A stretch of 64,000 bases of DNA from the NCBI RefSeq assembly GCF_019710635.1, contig NZ_JAIFZS010000063.1, positions 1 through 64,000 of the forward strand, read 5' to 3'. Every line of letters starts with the position of its first letter. Position 1 is the stretch's first letter. The translations under genes were made by a program, and so were the position numbers. Of this stretch, positions 44,664-52,556 are shown piece by piece. The notes below the pieces were generated by a model, which was given only the letters and a program-made list of their open reading frames with translations, was not told the origin of the DNA and did no database searches. This stretch comes from Mycolicibacterium xanthum. Its GTDB lineage: Bacteria; Actinomycetota; Actinomycetes; Mycobacteriales; Mycobacteriaceae.

Positions 44664-44940
44664 AGAGGGTTCCTTCTTCTTCGGATGTGTCGCAGGGCCG
44701 CGCACCGCACCGGAATGTTCCGGCCTCAACCGCCCCAAGGTCGTGCGCACACCGTCTCGCACGGACTGCGCAAGCCTAGCCGACCCGACGTCGGAGTCGC
44801 CGTTCGCCGGAATCACCAGAGGCGGCCGGGACCGACACTGCGGCCCGCGCCAGCCACGCGCAGCCTTCCTGATGTCTAATGGCGGTGCCGACCGGAACGG
44901 CGCGCTCCGGTACCTCTGTGACAGGCGCGAAAGGCGGACC
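44664..44940. other. Divergent intergenic region between Mas-like PKS and CMD gene
   Basis: This 277-bp region must hold the promoters of the Mas-like PKS (minus strand) and of the carboxymuconolactone decarboxylase family gene (plus strand). I see no gene, strong palindrome or clear -10 element in it. Confidence 0.4.
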
Positions 44941-45531
44941 ATGGCGTCCTGGGAGCCCCAACCGGCGGAACGGCCCGAGCCAGTGCCCGCGGTGATCCCG
45001 CCCCGGATCCCGCCCGGTGGTCGTCGCGAACTGGGCCTGTTCGGCTGGCTGTTCTGCAAGCTTGCGGCGCGGGTCACCGGGGTGCCGGAGATCCACCTGT
45101 TCACGGTGTTCGCCCAGCACCGGCGACTGTTCTGGTCCTGGGCCCCGTTCGGTGGAGTGCTGTTGCGGCGGGGCCGGCTGCCGGGACGCGACACCGAGGT
45201 GGTGATCCTGCGCGTCGGCCACCTCCGCAACTCCGACTACGAGTTGCAGCAGCACCGCCGGATAGCGCTGAAGCGCGGCGTGGATCAGGACACCCAGGCG
45301 GCGGTGTTCGCCTGGCCGCAGGCCGACGGGCTCTCGTCGCGCGATCAGGCCCTTCTGACCGGCGTCGATGAGCTGCTCGCGACGCGGATGGTGTCCGACG
45401 AGACCTGGCAGCGGCTGGCCGGCCATCTGGGCCGTCGCCAGCTCATGGAGTTCGTCATGCTGGTCGGTCAGTACGATGCCCTGGCGATGTGGCTGAACAC
45501 CCTCGGTGTACCGATGGACTACCCGGACTGA
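44941..45531 (+). CDS. Carboxymuconolactone decarboxylase (AhpD-like) family protein
   Basis: This 196-residue protein has the CMD helical core around residues 78-120 (ILRVGHLRNSDYELQQHRRIALKRG). It lacks the CXXC of AhpD peroxidase partners, so a thiol-redox role is unlikely. The middle motif resembles the large mycobacterial CMD subgroup of unknown function (YE-xx-QH-xx-IA). A Pro-rich N-terminus precedes an amphipathic stretch FGWLFCKLAARV. ATG 44941 has AAAGGCGG just upstream. It is transcribed divergently from the Mas-like PKS; a link to lipid assembly is possible but unproven. Confidence 0.82.
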   Translation: MASWEPQPAERPEPVPAVIPPRIPPGGRRELGLFGWLFCKLAARVTGVPEIHLFTVFAQHRRLFWSWAPFGGVLLRRGRLPGRDTEVVILRVGHLRNSDYELQQHRRIALKRGVDQDTQAAVFAWPQADGLSSRDQALLTGVDELLATRMVSDETWQRLAGHLGRRQLMEFVMLVGQYDALAMWLNTLGVPMDYPD

Positions 45532-45707
45532 GGCTGCCCTCGCCGATTCGCTGTCGAATTCGACGAAATGGCGGGCTTGATCGGCGCCGCAAAGACTGCG
45601 ACCTGCTCGTCGACCCGGACCACGCCGGCGCCGGTCGAGAGAACGTGCTCCAGCGCTTCCTTCCATGACCGTCGTCTCCGCCCGTACTTCGAACTGCTCG
45701 GTTCCAT
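45519..45707 (-). CDS. Possible small ORF between CMD gene and arcC
   Basis: This 62-codon frame contains a protein-like middle section (SWKEALEHVLSTGAGVVRVD, then EQVAVFAAPIKPA) with high third-position GC. Its ATG lacks a ribosome-binding site and it overlaps the CMD stop by 13 bp on the opposite strand. It may be a small gene or the remnant of a longer one. I do not recognise it. The rest of the 45532-45807 gap shows nothing else. Confidence 0.3.
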   Translation of the reverse strand: MEPSSSKYGRRRRSWKEALEHVLSTGAGVVRVDEQVAVFAAPIKPAISSNSTANRRGQPQSG

Positions 45708-45807
45708 TCGGGCCGACTCGCGCCGGTGGGCCGAGCGAGGTGGTGTTCGTCAGCGGTGATCGATGGGGCGGGCGGGATTGTGTGGTTGCAGCGCACTCCG
45801 CGACCCG

Positions 45808-46731
45808 TCAGCGCGGGGCGGTGACCGCCGCGCGCACCCGCGTCCCGGCCTCGCCGGCGACGATCCGGGCGATGTCGGCGAGCGAGCCGATCACCGCCTC
45901 GTTACCGGTGGTGCGGGCGAAGCCGCACGCCGCGTCCACCTTCGGGCCCATCGAACCCTTCGGCAGCTCCATGGCCTCGATCTCGTCGAGGCTCACCGCG
46001 CCGAGCCTGGCCTGCTCGGGCGTCCCCCAGCCGGTGTAGACGCCGTCGACGTCGGTGGCGATGACGAGCAGATCGGCATCGAGTTCCTCGGCCAGCAGCG
46101 CGGCCGCCAGGTCCTTGTCGATCACCGCCTCCACACCGCGCAGATCGTGGTCGTCGTCGTACATCGTGGGAATCCCGCCGCCGCCCGCACAGATCACGAT
46201 GACGCCCCGTTCGACGAGCATCCGGATCGGCCGTATCTCGAAAATCCGCCGCGGTTTCGGGCTGGCCACCACCCGCCGGAACTTGTCCCCGTCCGGAGCG
46301 ATCGACCAGCCGCTGACGGCGGCCAGCTTCTCCGCGGTCTCTTTGTCATAGACCGGGCCGATCGGTTTGGTCGGGTTCTTGAACGCCGGGTCCTTCGGAT
46401 CGACCTCGATCATCGTCAACAGGGTGGCCAACTGCTGATGAAAGGGCAGCAGGTTGCCCAGCTCCTGTTCGATGACGTAGCCGATCATCGCGTCGGTCTG
46501 CGCGCCCAGGACGTCGAGCGGGTACGGGGCCACGTCCGTGTAGGCGGCGGCCTGCAGTGCGAGCAGCCCGACCTGCGGGCCGTTGCCATGGGCGATGACG
46601 AGTTCGTTGCCCGGTGCCACCGCGGCGATTCGTTCGGCGGCCAGCCGGATGTTGGCCCGCTGGTTCTCGGCGGTCATCGGCTGGCCACGCTGCAGCAGGG
46701 CATTTCCGCCCAGAGCTATGACGATCCGCAT
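45808..46731 (-). CDS. arcC: Carbamate kinase
   Basis: This is the last enzyme of the arginine deiminase pathway. It transfers the phosphate of carbamoyl phosphate to ADP, yielding ATP, ammonia and CO2. The 307 residues show the family motifs VIALGGNALLQRG at the N-terminus, VIAHGNGPQVGLL (about 44), ICAGGGGIPTMYD and DLLVIATDVDGVY, and GSMGPKVDAA near the C-terminus. It is the 3' gene of the arcDABC operon and starts 9 nt after the arcB stop. SD GAGGCG precedes the ATG. Confidence 0.95.
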   Translation of the reverse strand: MRIVIALGGNALLQRGQPMTAENQRANIRLAAERIAAVAPGNELVIAHGNGPQVGLLALQAAAYTDVAPYPLDVLGAQTDAMIGYVIEQELGNLLPFHQQLATLLTMIEVDPKDPAFKNPTKPIGPVYDKETAEKLAAVSGWSIAPDGDKFRRVVASPKPRRIFEIRPIRMLVERGVIVICAGGGGIPTMYDDDHDLRGVEAVIDKDLAAALLAEELDADLLVIATDVDGVYTGWGTPEQARLGAVSLDEIEAMELPKGSMGPKVDAACGFARTTGNEAVIGSLADIARIVAGEAGTRVRAAVTAPR

Positions 46732-46740
46732 CGTCGCGCC

Positions 46741-47745
46741 TCAGGCCAGCGCGGCCACGAGGACCGCCTTGATGGTATGCATCCGGTTCTCCGCCTGCTC
46801 GAATGCGATGTTCACCGGGCTCTCGAAAACGTCCTCGGTGACCTCGATCCCGTTCTTCAGTTCCGGGTACTGCGCGGCGATCTGTGCACCCACCTTGGTC
46901 TCGGAGTTGTGGAATGCCGGCAGGCAGTGCATGAACCGCACCCGCGGGTTATTCGCCGCGGCAATGAGTTTCGCGTTGACCTGGAAGGGCATCAGCTCTG
47001 CGATGCGTTCACCCCACGATTCGATCGGCTCACCCATGGACACCCAGACGTCGGTGTGGATGAAATCGACCCCGTTCACCGCCGCCTCGGGGTCGTCGGT
47101 GATGGTGAGCCGCGCCCCCGACTCGGCCGCGAATTCCTCGCACATCTTCACGTGGTCGTCGGCGGGCCACAGGTGCTTCGGGGCGCCGATCCGCACATCC
47201 ATACCGAGTTTGGCTCCCACCATCAGCAACGAGTTCGCCATGTTGTTGCGGCCGTCGCCGACGTAGGCGTAGGTGATGTCATGCAACGATTTGAAACAGT
47301 GCTCGGTCATCGTCAGCACGTCGGCGAGCATCTGGGTGGGGTGGAATTCGTCGGTGAGACCGTTGAACACCGGCACCCCCGCGTATGCGGCCAGCTCCTC
47401 GACGATCTCCTGCCCCGCACCGCGGTACTCGATCGCGTCGTACATCCGGCCCAGCACCCGGGCGGTGTCCTTCATCGACTCCTTGTGACCGATCTGCGAC
47501 GAACTCGGGTCGATATAGGTGACATGGGCGCCCTCGTCGTGGGCGGCCACCTCGAAGGCGCACCGGGTCCGCGTCGACGTTTTCTCGAAGATGAGCGCGA
47601 TGTTCTTGCCGGCCAGGCTGTTCCGGATCATGCCGGAGTACTTGGCCCGCTTCAGATCGCGCGCGAGATCGATCAGATAGAGGAGATCACGCTCGGTGTG
47701 GTGTACCAGCGAGAGCAGGTTGCGGTTGCGTTGGTTCAATGCCAT
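46741..47745 (-). CDS. arcB: Ornithine carbamoyltransferase (catabolic)
   Basis: This 334-residue enzyme phosphorolyses citrulline to ornithine and carbamoyl phosphate. The carbamoyl-phosphate motif is FEKTSTRTRCAFEV (about 56-69), the second is MYDAIEYRG, and the ornithine loop is MHCLPAFH (about 273-280). ATG 47745 follows AAGGAGAT. Linkage to arcA and arcC marks it as the catabolic enzyme rather than the biosynthetic ArgF, which lies elsewhere in mycobacterial genomes. Confidence 0.95.
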   Translation of the reverse strand: MALNQRNRNLLSLVHHTERDLLYLIDLARDLKRAKYSGMIRNSLAGKNIALIFEKTSTRTRCAFEVAAHDEGAHVTYIDPSSSQIGHKESMKDTARVLGRMYDAIEYRGAGQEIVEELAAYAGVPVFNGLTDEFHPTQMLADVLTMTEHCFKSLHDITYAYVGDGRNNMANSLLMVGAKLGMDVRIGAPKHLWPADDHVKMCEEFAAESGARLTITDDPEAAVNGVDFIHTDVWVSMGEPIESWGERIAELMPFQVNAKLIAAANNPRVRFMHCLPAFHNSETKVGAQIAAQYPELKNGIEVTEDVFESPVNIAFEQAENRMHTIKAVLVAALA

Positions 47746-47786
47746 CCCTCGATCTCCTTTGAACGTGGTTGGGCAGGTTGCACAGG

Positions 47787-49043
47787 TCAGTCGTAGGCCG
47801 GATCGCGCAGGATCGGGCAGGTCATGCAGCGGCCGCCACCACGGCCGCGGCCCAGTTCGCTGGCGTCGATGGTGATGACCTCGATGCCGGCCTTGCGTAA
47901 TGCGGTGTTGGTCAAAGTGTTCCGGTCATAGCCGATGACGACGCCCGGTTCCAGCGCGACGACGTTGTTGGCGTCATCCCACTGCTCGCGCTGGATGCCG
48001 TAGATGTCGCCGGCGGTCTCGACGACGTGGAAGTTCACCCCCAGCGCGTCGCCGATGGTCTGCACCAGGCCCTTGGTCTCGTGGTGGGCGGACATGCCGC
48101 CCGGCGACGAGGAATCCGGCCGCAGACTGATCGGTTCGATGTTGTCGACGATCGGCGCGTACGCGGTCACCACATCGTGGTTGCAGAACGTGAAGACGGT
48201 GTCCAAATGCATCGCCGACCGGGTCTTGGGCAAGCTCGCCACGATGACCTGCTCGGCGGCCCCGGCGTCGAACAGGTTGCGCGCGACCTGCACGATGGCC
48301 TGCCGGGAGGACCGCTCCCCCATGCCGATCACCACGATGCCATTGCCGATGGGCATGACATCGCCACCTTCCAGTGTGGTGGCGCCATGATCGTAGGGGT
48401 CCCCGTTGGGATCACCGAGCCACACGTTGTAGTCCTCGTCGGCGAACGCCGGATGGAAGTTGTACACGGCTGTGGTCAGCAGGGTCTCGGCTTGCCGTGC
48501 CGGCCAGTACATGGGGTTGAGGGTGACGCCGTGGAAGATCCACGACGAGTTGTCCCGCATGAACTGGGTGTTGGGCAGCGGCGCGATCACGAAACCGGCC
48601 GGCTCGGCTTCGGCGAAGACGCTCAGGAACGGGCCGGTGACGTCGCGGGGAACCTCATGGAAGGCGATCCCGCCGATCAGATGCCGCGCCAGCTCTGCGG
48701 CCTTCATCTCCTCCAGCCACGGCCGCATCTCCCCGCTGATGTTCGGGCCGATCAGATTGTCGGTGAGACGGCGGTCCAACACCCAGGCGCGGGCCAGCCG
48801 GTCGCCGAGCACTTCGGCCAGGCAGTCCTGCAGGTCGTACACCTCGACGCCGCGGTCCTCCATCTTGGCCACGAAGTCGTAGTGGTCCCGCCGGGCCTGG
48901 GCCAGCCAGATCACGTCGTCGAAGAGCAGTTCCGCGCTGTTGTCCGGAGTGAGCCGCTGGTGGGCGAGGTCGGGCTGGCAAACCAGAACGCGGTGCAGCT
49001 TGCCGATCTCCGACCAGACGCCGACTCGGGTTTCTCCAGCCAT
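47787..49043 (-). CDS. arcA: Arginine deiminase
   Basis: This hydrolase converts arginine to citrulline and ammonia. The 418 residues contain the guanidino-modifying fold with EGGDVMPIGNG (about 213). The catalytic His is in AMHLDTVFTF, and the nucleophilic Cys406 is in the C-terminal GGGRCMTCPI. The N-terminus, GVWSEIGKLHRVLVCQPD, is typical. ATG 49043 has AAAGGAAG upstream. It lies between the antiporter gene and arcB, so the whole fermentative pathway is encoded in order. Confidence 0.96.
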   Translation of the reverse strand: MAGETRVGVWSEIGKLHRVLVCQPDLAHQRLTPDNSAELLFDDVIWLAQARRDHYDFVAKMEDRGVEVYDLQDCLAEVLGDRLARAWVLDRRLTDNLIGPNISGEMRPWLEEMKAAELARHLIGGIAFHEVPRDVTGPFLSVFAEAEPAGFVIAPLPNTQFMRDNSSWIFHGVTLNPMYWPARQAETLLTTAVYNFHPAFADEDYNVWLGDPNGDPYDHGATTLEGGDVMPIGNGIVVIGMGERSSRQAIVQVARNLFDAGAAEQVIVASLPKTRSAMHLDTVFTFCNHDVVTAYAPIVDNIEPISLRPDSSSPGGMSAHHETKGLVQTIGDALGVNFHVVETAGDIYGIQREQWDDANNVVALEPGVVIGYDRNTLTNTALRKAGIEVITIDASELGRGRGGGRCMTCPILRDPAYD

Positions 49044-49091
49044 CAGGGTTGCTTCCTTTCTGCGGTTTCTTGATCGGGTAACGCGGCCGGG

Positions 49092-50579
49092 TCAGGCGTT
49101 GAAGACCTCGATACCGCCACTGACAATCTCGTAGAACCCGATCACGCCGGCAACCGCGACGGCGGCGAAGATGATCCACTCCACGGCCGTGAACAGGGGC
49201 TGGCCCTTCTCGCGTCGGGCCCAGACGAACAAGACGGTGCCTATCAGGTAGAACAGCGCCGCGGTCAGCAGATACTTCAGCTCGCCGGCGTAGACCAGCC
49301 AGATCGCGTAGATCAACGCGATACCGCCGATGATCAAATCCTTGGTGCGGCCCTCGCCATTGCCGTAGGTCTCGCCGCGGACGGCCAGCAGCACCTGATA
49401 AGCCGCCGACCACAGGTAGGGCAGCAGGATCAGCGACGTTGCCATGTACACCAGGCCGGTATAGGTGCTCGGCAGGAACAGGGTCAGGACGAGCACCACC
49501 TGGACGCAGCCATTGGTCAACCACAGCGCCGCGGCCGGTGAACCGTGGGCATTCTCCCGGCCGAACACCTCCGGCATCACGGTTTCCTCAGCGGGTACCC
49601 GCAGAATCTCGGCGCACAGCAGCACCCAGGCCAGCAGCGCACCGAGCAAGGAGACGATCAGGCCGAGCGAGATGAATCCCGCACCCCAGCTGCCGACCTG
49701 CTCTTCCATCAGACCCGCCATCGACGGGTCGGCCAGGCCGGCGATCTTCGCCTGCTCCATCAGGCCGTAGGACAGGAAGTTCACCGCCAGCAGCAGCGCC
49801 AGCACGGCCAGGAAGCCGACGACGGTGGCCTTGCCGACGTCCGTGCGGCTCTTGGCGCGCTGGGAGTACACCGCGGCACCCTCGATGCCGATGAACACCC
49901 AGACCGTGATCAACATCATGTTGCGAACCTGGTGCATGGTGGTGCCCAGTGGTTCGCCGTCGATCTGGGTCGTGTGGCCCCAGAAGTCCGCGGTGAACAG
50001 GCCGGCCTTGAAGCCGACGATCGCCACGCCGATGAACGTCAGAATCGGTACGACCTTGGCGATGGTCACCACCACGTTGATGAACGCCGCCGTCTGCACA
50101 CCGGACAGGATCAGGAAGTGCACCACCCACAGCAGAACCGAGGCGCCGATGATCGCCGACACGGTGGTGCCCTCGGTGAAGGTGCCCGGGACGAAGTAGT
50201 CCAGCGTGGCGAAGAGCAGGACGAGGTAGGCGACGTTGCCCATGAACGCCGAGGCCCAGTAGCCGAACGCCGAGGTGAACCCGATGTAGTTGCCGAATCC
50301 CGCTTTGGCGTAGCCGTAGACGCCGCCGTCGACGTGCGGTTTGCGCCGCGCCAGCGTCTGGAAGACGAACGCGAGTGTCAGCATGCCGACGCCGGTGATC
50401 CCCCAGCCGATCAGCAGCGGCCCGGGCGCCGCGCTGCCGGCCATCTGCGATGGCAGGGCGAAGATTCCGCTGCCGATCATGGAACCGACCACGATCGCGG
50501 TCAGCGCCGCCAACCCCAGGCCCGCGGGCGTCGTCGCGGCGCGCTGTTCGGTCGGCGCCAGCGAATCGGTCTTGGCCAT
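49092..50579 (-). CDS. arcD: Arginine/ornithine antiporter, APC family
   Basis: This 495-residue transporter has 12 or more membrane helices. The first carries the APC signature LTAIVVGSMIGSGIFALPSQ, and YGYAKAGFGNYIGF lies in the third region. Basic amino acid antiporters of the ArcD type import arginine in exchange for ornithine. It is the first gene of the operon, with SD GGGGAG before the ATG and a CRP-like palindrome about 20 bp upstream of the start. Substrate is inferred from the operon partners. Confidence 0.92.
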   Translation of the reverse strand: MAKTDSLAPTEQRAATTPAGLGLAALTAIVVGSMIGSGIFALPSQMAGSAAPGPLLIGWGITGVGMLTLAFVFQTLARRKPHVDGGVYGYAKAGFGNYIGFTSAFGYWASAFMGNVAYLVLLFATLDYFVPGTFTEGTTVSAIIGASVLLWVVHFLILSGVQTAAFINVVVTIAKVVPILTFIGVAIVGFKAGLFTADFWGHTTQIDGEPLGTTMHQVRNMMLITVWVFIGIEGAAVYSQRAKSRTDVGKATVVGFLAVLALLLAVNFLSYGLMEQAKIAGLADPSMAGLMEEQVGSWGAGFISLGLIVSLLGALLAWVLLCAEILRVPAEETVMPEVFGRENAHGSPAAALWLTNGCVQVVLVLTLFLPSTYTGLVYMATSLILLPYLWSAAYQVLLAVRGETYGNGEGRTKDLIIGGIALIYAIWLVYAGELKYLLTAALFYLIGTVLFVWARREKGQPLFTAVEWIIFAAVAVAGVIGFYEIVSGGIEVFNA

Positions 50580-50598
50580 GGCCTGCTCCCCACCGTCG

Positions 50599-50614
50599 TG
50601 TGACCCACATCACC
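50599..50614. promoter_or_regulatory. CRP-like binding site upstream of arcD
   Basis: TGTGA-CCCACA-TCACC at 50599-50614 matches the CRP/FNR-family consensus TGTGA-N6-TCACA at nine of ten conserved positions. It ends 19 bp upstream of the arcD ATG (start codon at 50579). This places it where a CRP-type regulator could control the whole arc operon. Confidence 0.55.
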
Positions 50615-50731
50615 AACAGGGAAGTTACTCGCGCCAACGCGGACGACTCGCCCAGTCCGCGAAATCGACCCGCGAAGCGATTCTCGGCCGGCTTCGCCGG
50701 CGTTCGCGGGTTGCCAACCGGTCGACGCAGG

Positions 50732-51130
50732 TCAGCGGGGGGCGCCGAAGCCACCTGCGCCGGGCTGGCCGAGAAGCGGATTGACCTGCCCGGGTTGTCC
50801 GGCCTGCCCGGGTTGTCCGGCCTGCCCGCGCTGACGCTGCTGGATCGCCTGCACCAGCGGGTTGTCCTTGATCAGCTGGCGGCGGTCCTCATCGGAGAGC
50901 TCGTAGAAGGTCCACATCCCCCATGCGGCAGGCCGGACGTAGAGGGTGACTTTCTGTCGGTTGCGGGCGTTCTGCGGCAGCATCGCCGGGATCGCCACCA
51001 CCCGGTCGATCGTCGCCGCGCTCGCCAGTTCCTGAGCGAGCTTGTCGATGTCGGTCAGGTCCTGAAGTTCGTAGACCGATGCCTGATGGCTCGGCTGCGC
51101 CGGGCCCTGCAGGGCGAGGAACCACGCCAT
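50732..51130 (-). CDS. Hypothetical protein with Gln/Gly/Pro repeat tail
   Basis: This 132-residue protein of unknown function has a compact alpha/beta N-terminal domain (MAWFLALQGPAQPSHQASVY to about residue 90) with LYVRPAAWGMWTFYELSDED. A low-complexity C-terminus of repeated GQAGQPGQ follows. The repeat is encoded by 18-bp units at 50785-50802 and 50803-50820, with a third partial copy. ATG 51130 has GGAGG-type sequence upstream (gcctcctttgc on the plus strand). It is monocistronic, upstream of and on the same strand as arcD. I do not recognise the family, though the core looks conserved and folded. Confidence 0.65.
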   Translation of the reverse strand: MAWFLALQGPAQPSHQASVYELQDLTDIDKLAQELASAATIDRVVAIPAMLPQNARNRQKVTLYVRPAAWGMWTFYELSDEDRRQLIKDNPLVQAIQQRQRGQAGQPGQAGQPGQVNPLLGQPGAGGFGAPR

Positions 51131-51482
51131 GCCCGCCTCCTTTGCTCGTCGGGGTCGCAGTCAGCGTAGAAGACGTCGCGGACGGATTCCCGGCCCCGCC
51201 CGCAATCACGGGCGGAATTCGTCCTCCGGCGATTATTTACGATCATGCAAAATCCGGCACCTCTCCCACAGCGCGTCTCCGTGATGTGCTAGAAGGCACC
51301 GGACGCCGCCCGCCGAGCAACGTCACATTCCGCCACCGGCAGTAACCGCAGATCGAGATGACAGCACTTGAATGCTTTCTGCGCTGCGCAGACGAGGGCA
51401 GAAATGCTATGGTTCCGCTTAGCTGAGCGGAACGACGTCCGCAGCGGGCGAACAGAGTGACCGGGAATCGAGGAATTAGCTG
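51131..51482. promoter_or_regulatory. Gene-free region with a promoter-like element
   Basis: I see no gene in this stretch. TATGGT at 51408-51413 is a plausible -10 box. It is followed at once by a short palindrome CCGCT-TAGCTG-AGCGG (51415-51430), which would form a 5' hairpin in any transcript starting there. A plus-strand small ORF begins 70 bp further on. Confidence 0.4.
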
Positions 51483-51653
51483 ATGTCAGGCCCGGAAGAT
51501 CCGGTTTCGGCCGGCCCCGGTAGTGACGACTCGGCGATCGACGTCACCTCCCAACGGCCCATCGCCGTGCACAGCTGCAGCCGGATCGGCCGCGTGGCAA
51601 ACCCCCCCGGATTCCCCTTCTCCGCGTGGTTTCGCTCCGGCCGGAGACGCTGA
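51483..51653 (+). CDS. Candidate small protein upstream of the DUF3618 gene
   Basis: The 56-codon ORF begins MSGPEDPVSAGPGSDDSAID, contains RPIAVHSCSRIGRVANPPGF, and ends RSGRRR. GAGGAA sits 7 nt before the ATG, and a promoter-like TATGGT lies about 70 bp upstream. It converges on the DUF3618 gene, its stop 8 bp from that gene's stop. Codon choice is high in GC at third positions. I do not recognise it; it occupies the position of the PE26 gene in M. tuberculosis but is not a PE protein. Confidence 0.42.
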   Translation: MSGPEDPVSAGPGSDDSAIDVTSQRPIAVHSCSRIGRVANPPGFPFSAWFRSGRRR

Positions 51654-51661
51654 CGCGGCGG

Positions 51662-51889
51662 TCAGGGCTGACGCAGCCGCCGCACCGTCACCACCACGAC
51701 GACCACCCCGATGCCGGCCAGCGAGACCGCCACCGCCGGGCGCTTGACGAAGGCGACGACACTGACCTTCAGGTCGTGGACGATGCGGTGGGGGTTCGCC
51801 CGGGCCGCCAGCGAGTCGACGGTGACCGCCAACTGGTCTCGGGCCTGATCGATATCGGCCTTGATGGAGTCGGGATCCCGGTCCGCCAC
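51662..51889 (-). CDS. DUF3618 membrane protein (Rv2520c-like)
   Basis: This 75-residue protein has the DUF3618 start: DPDSIKADIDQARDQLAVTVDSLA, an amphipathic helix of about 25 residues. A basic linker follows and then one C-terminal membrane helix (AVSLAGIGVVVVVVTV) ending RRLRQP. It matches Rv2520c in length and position; function unknown. The GTG at 51889 follows AGGAGGA at 5 nt. It restores synteny after the accessory region. Confidence 0.8.
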   Translation of the reverse strand: MADRDPDSIKADIDQARDQLAVTVDSLAARANPHRIVHDLKVSVVAFVKRPAVAVSLAGIGVVVVVVTVRRLRQP

Positions 51890-51904
51890 TGAGTCCTCCT
51901 AAAT

Positions 51905-51937
51905 CCTCGCCATATCCTCGCCATATCGTCGCGATAT
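51905..51937. repeat. Three 11-bp direct repeats with a palindrome, between DUF3618 gene and bcp
   Basis: CCTCGCCATAT occurs at 51905-51915 and 51916-51926, followed by the variant CGTCGCGATAT at 51927-51937. The last part forms a perfect inverted repeat ATATCG-TCG-CGATAT (51923-51937). Spacing of one helical turn and position between divergent genes suggest a regulator-binding cluster. Confidence 0.6.
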
Positions 51938-52082
51938 CCGCGCAATGCCCTCGACGCCCGGCACGAGGTCCTTCTGCACCGCGGTCCTGCCGCACTACCC
52001 TAGATCAGCCGGCGCGCACCCGGGTGCCCCGGTCTACCGAACCAATCCGGATCCATCGGGACCACTGGAGGGAAATCCACCG

Positions 52083-52556
52083 ATGCCGCAGACTCCCCGA
52101 CTCGAGGTCGGCGACACAGCTCCCGCGTTCAGCCTGGCCGACGCCGACGGCAACACCGTCAAGCTCTCGGACTACAAGGGCCGCAAGGTCATCGTGTACT
52201 TCTATCCGGCGGCCTCCACCCCGGGCTGCACGAAGGAGGCCTGCGACTTCCGCGACAACCTCGGCGAGCTCAACGAGGCGGGCCTCGACGTGGTCGGCAT
52301 CTCGCCCGACAAGCCGGAGAAGCTCGCCAGGTTCCGCGACAAGGAGAAACTGACCTTCCCGCTGCTGTCCGACCCCGACCGCAAGGTCCTGCAGGCGTGG
52401 GGCGCCTTCGGTGAGAAGACCATGTACGGCAAGACCGTGCAGGGCGTCATCCGCTCGACGTTCGTTGTCGACGAGAAGGGCAAGATCGAGGTGGCCCAGT
52501 ACAACATCCGTGCGACCGGACACGTCGCCAAGCTACGGCGCGACCTCTCCGTCTGA
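52083..52556 (+). CDS. bcp: Bacterioferritin comigratory protein (thiol peroxidase)
   Basis: This 157-residue peroxiredoxin of the BCP/PrxQ group reduces hydroperoxides. The motif ASTPGCTKEACDF holds the peroxidatic Cys and, five residues on, the resolving Cys. The thioredoxin-like fold starts VGDTAPAFSLADADGN and ends at the substrate-binding FVVDEKGKI. ATG 52083 follows GGAGGGA. It corresponds to Rv2521 in length and place. Its 3' end overlaps the convergent M20 peptidase gene by 24 bp. Confidence 0.94.
   Translation: MPQTPRLEVGDTAPAFSLADADGNTVKLSDYKGRKVIVYFYPAASTPGCTKEACDFRDNLGELNEAGLDVVGISPDKPEKLARFRDKEKLTFPLLSDPDRKVLQAWGAFGEKTMYGKTVQGVIRSTFVVDEKGKIEVAQYNIRATGHVAKLRRDLSV

Noticed and set aside
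39960..44879. Long plus-strand frame opposite the Mas-like PKS
   Set aside because: No recognisable motif and shadow-type composition; the minus strand carries complete KS, AT, DH, ER, KR and ACP signatures.
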